The translations under genes were made by a program, and so were the position numbers. From MED-G105 sp039814575 (GTDB taxonomy: Bacteria > Pseudomonadota > Alphaproteobacteria > Caulobacterales > Parvularculaceae): 64,000 nucleotides of DNA. The DNA lies in assembly GCA_039814575.1 (NCBI GenBank), contig JBCCAY010000010.1, positions 67,913 through 131,912 of the forward strand, written 5' to 3'. A model generated the notes under the pieces. It ran no database searches. It saw only the letters and a program-made list of their open reading frames with translations, and was not told the DNA's origin. Positions 63,676 to 64,000 of this stretch are shown here, one piece after another (within the stretch, counting starts at the first letter, position 1; each line of letters begins with the position of its first letter).

Positions 63676-63859
63676 TGCACTGAGGACGTGCTGATATGCT
63701 GTTCAACCGTCTCTTACAGCCCAGATCTTTACTTCACCTGCGCTCCTCCCGTGGGGCTACGATAAACCAGACACCCTCCTTCAGAAAAATCTCTCAAATG
63801 TCGTTCAGACCTGACGAGGAACAGATTACAACATCTATCTGGCATCCGCCAAATTGACA
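63676..63859. other. Spacer between two IS3-family traces
   Basis: About 180 bases with no gene. The left part may be the 5' region of the decayed element; the right part borders the putative left end of the second element. No clear inverted repeat pairing was found. Confidence 0.4.
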
Positions 63860-64000
63860 TGATCCGCTCCCCGAAAACGCCCTCGAATCGGGGTTGAGTT
63901 TTCCGGTCGATTTTCGGCTGGGGAACGGAGTGGGAAACGATGAAGGCATCGAAGTTCACGGACGCGCAGAAGGCGTTCATCATCAAGCAGGGCGAAGAAG
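63860..64000 (+). mobile_element. Left end of an IS3-family insertion sequence (runs off window)
   Basis: The stretch from TGATCCGCTCCCCGAAAACG at 63860 looks like the terminal inverted repeat of an IS3-family element (TG start, CCCCGAAA block), followed by a short leader and orfA. The other end lies outside the window, so the exact boundary and target duplication cannot be confirmed. Confidence 0.65.
63940..64000 (+). CDS. IS3-family transposase OrfA, N-terminal fragment
   Basis: Twenty codons are present before the window ends: MKASKFTDAQKAFIIKQGEE. This is the canonical start of IS3-family (IS407-like) OrfA helix-turn-helix proteins, which recognise the IS ends. A GGAG-like site (GAACGGAGTGGG, about 63923-63934) precedes the ATG. 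Confidence 0.85.
   Translation, partial: MKASKFTDAQKAFIIKQGEE

Noticed and set aside
63541..63760. Plus-strand open stretch reading LYDALPATKLGNRILTP
   Set aside because: The opposite strand carries a clear IS3 OrfA relic in this interval, which explains the lack of stops; the plus-strand reading has no start or family.

Overview
The window looks like a chromosomal segment of a marine-type alphaproteobacterium. The evidence is the order fabD / rpsF-rpsR-rplI-dnaB-alr, an Lrp-type regulator divergent from a putA that lacks a DNA-binding domain, several TonB-dependent receptors with FecI/FecR partners, and many secreted peptidases. A Hyphomonadaceae- or Parvularculales-like member is my guess from gene content only; no 16S or tRNA gene is visible.

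Layout. 0-8.4 kb is housekeeping: a fabD fragment, ribosomal genes, replicative helicase, alanine racemase, an LpxR-like outer-membrane protein, and a ligase-associated exonuclease/ATP-dependent DNA ligase pair. 8.4-11.2 kb has CGFS glutaredoxin, S-formylglutathione hydrolase, a conserved unknown gene and two copies of a ~190 bp palindromic repeat. 11.6-21 kb has a Na+/solute symporter, a creatinase/ectoine-hydrolase-like M24 protein, a class-C serine hydrolase, a MarR regulator and the putR-like/putA pair. 21-28 kb has a penicillin-acylase-type Ntn hydrolase, a desaturase, the third repeat copy and a periplasmic S9 peptidase.

28-45 kb is the most coherent catabolic block. It contains a dimethylglycine/sarcosine-dehydrogenase-like flavoprotein, a TonB receptor, a Tat-exported flavin amine oxidase overlapping a c-type cytochrome lipoprotein gene (an arrangement like nicotine oxidoreductase NicA2 with CycN), a secreted NTF2-like protein, an aldehyde dehydrogenase, an MFS transporter, a LuxR-type regulator, an XRE-cupin regulator, and an aminotransferase/glutaryl-CoA dehydrogenase/CoA-transferase operon. 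Four 16-bp palindromes of the form TACCCY-N4-RGGGTA lie upstream of the flavoprotein, the TonB receptor, the amine oxidase operon and the MFS-ALDH pair. They define a candidate regulon, probably of the LuxR-type protein. I infer amine capture, periplasmic oxidation with electrons passed to cytochrome c, aldehyde oxidation, then a 5-aminovalerate/GABA to glutaryl-CoA route. The substrate is not known.

45-54.5 kb holds two convergent sigma factor/FecR/TonB-receptor modules. One receptor carries a second complete signal peptide, with its own ribosome binding site, after its signalling domain. 55-64 kb has a fourth repeat copy, a CocE/NonD hydrolase, a 3-hydroxyacyl-CoA-dehydrogenase-like enzyme, an Asp/Glu-racemase-family protein, a POT peptide transporter and another S9 peptidase. 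It ends in a decayed IS3-family orfA and the left end of a second IS3-family element.
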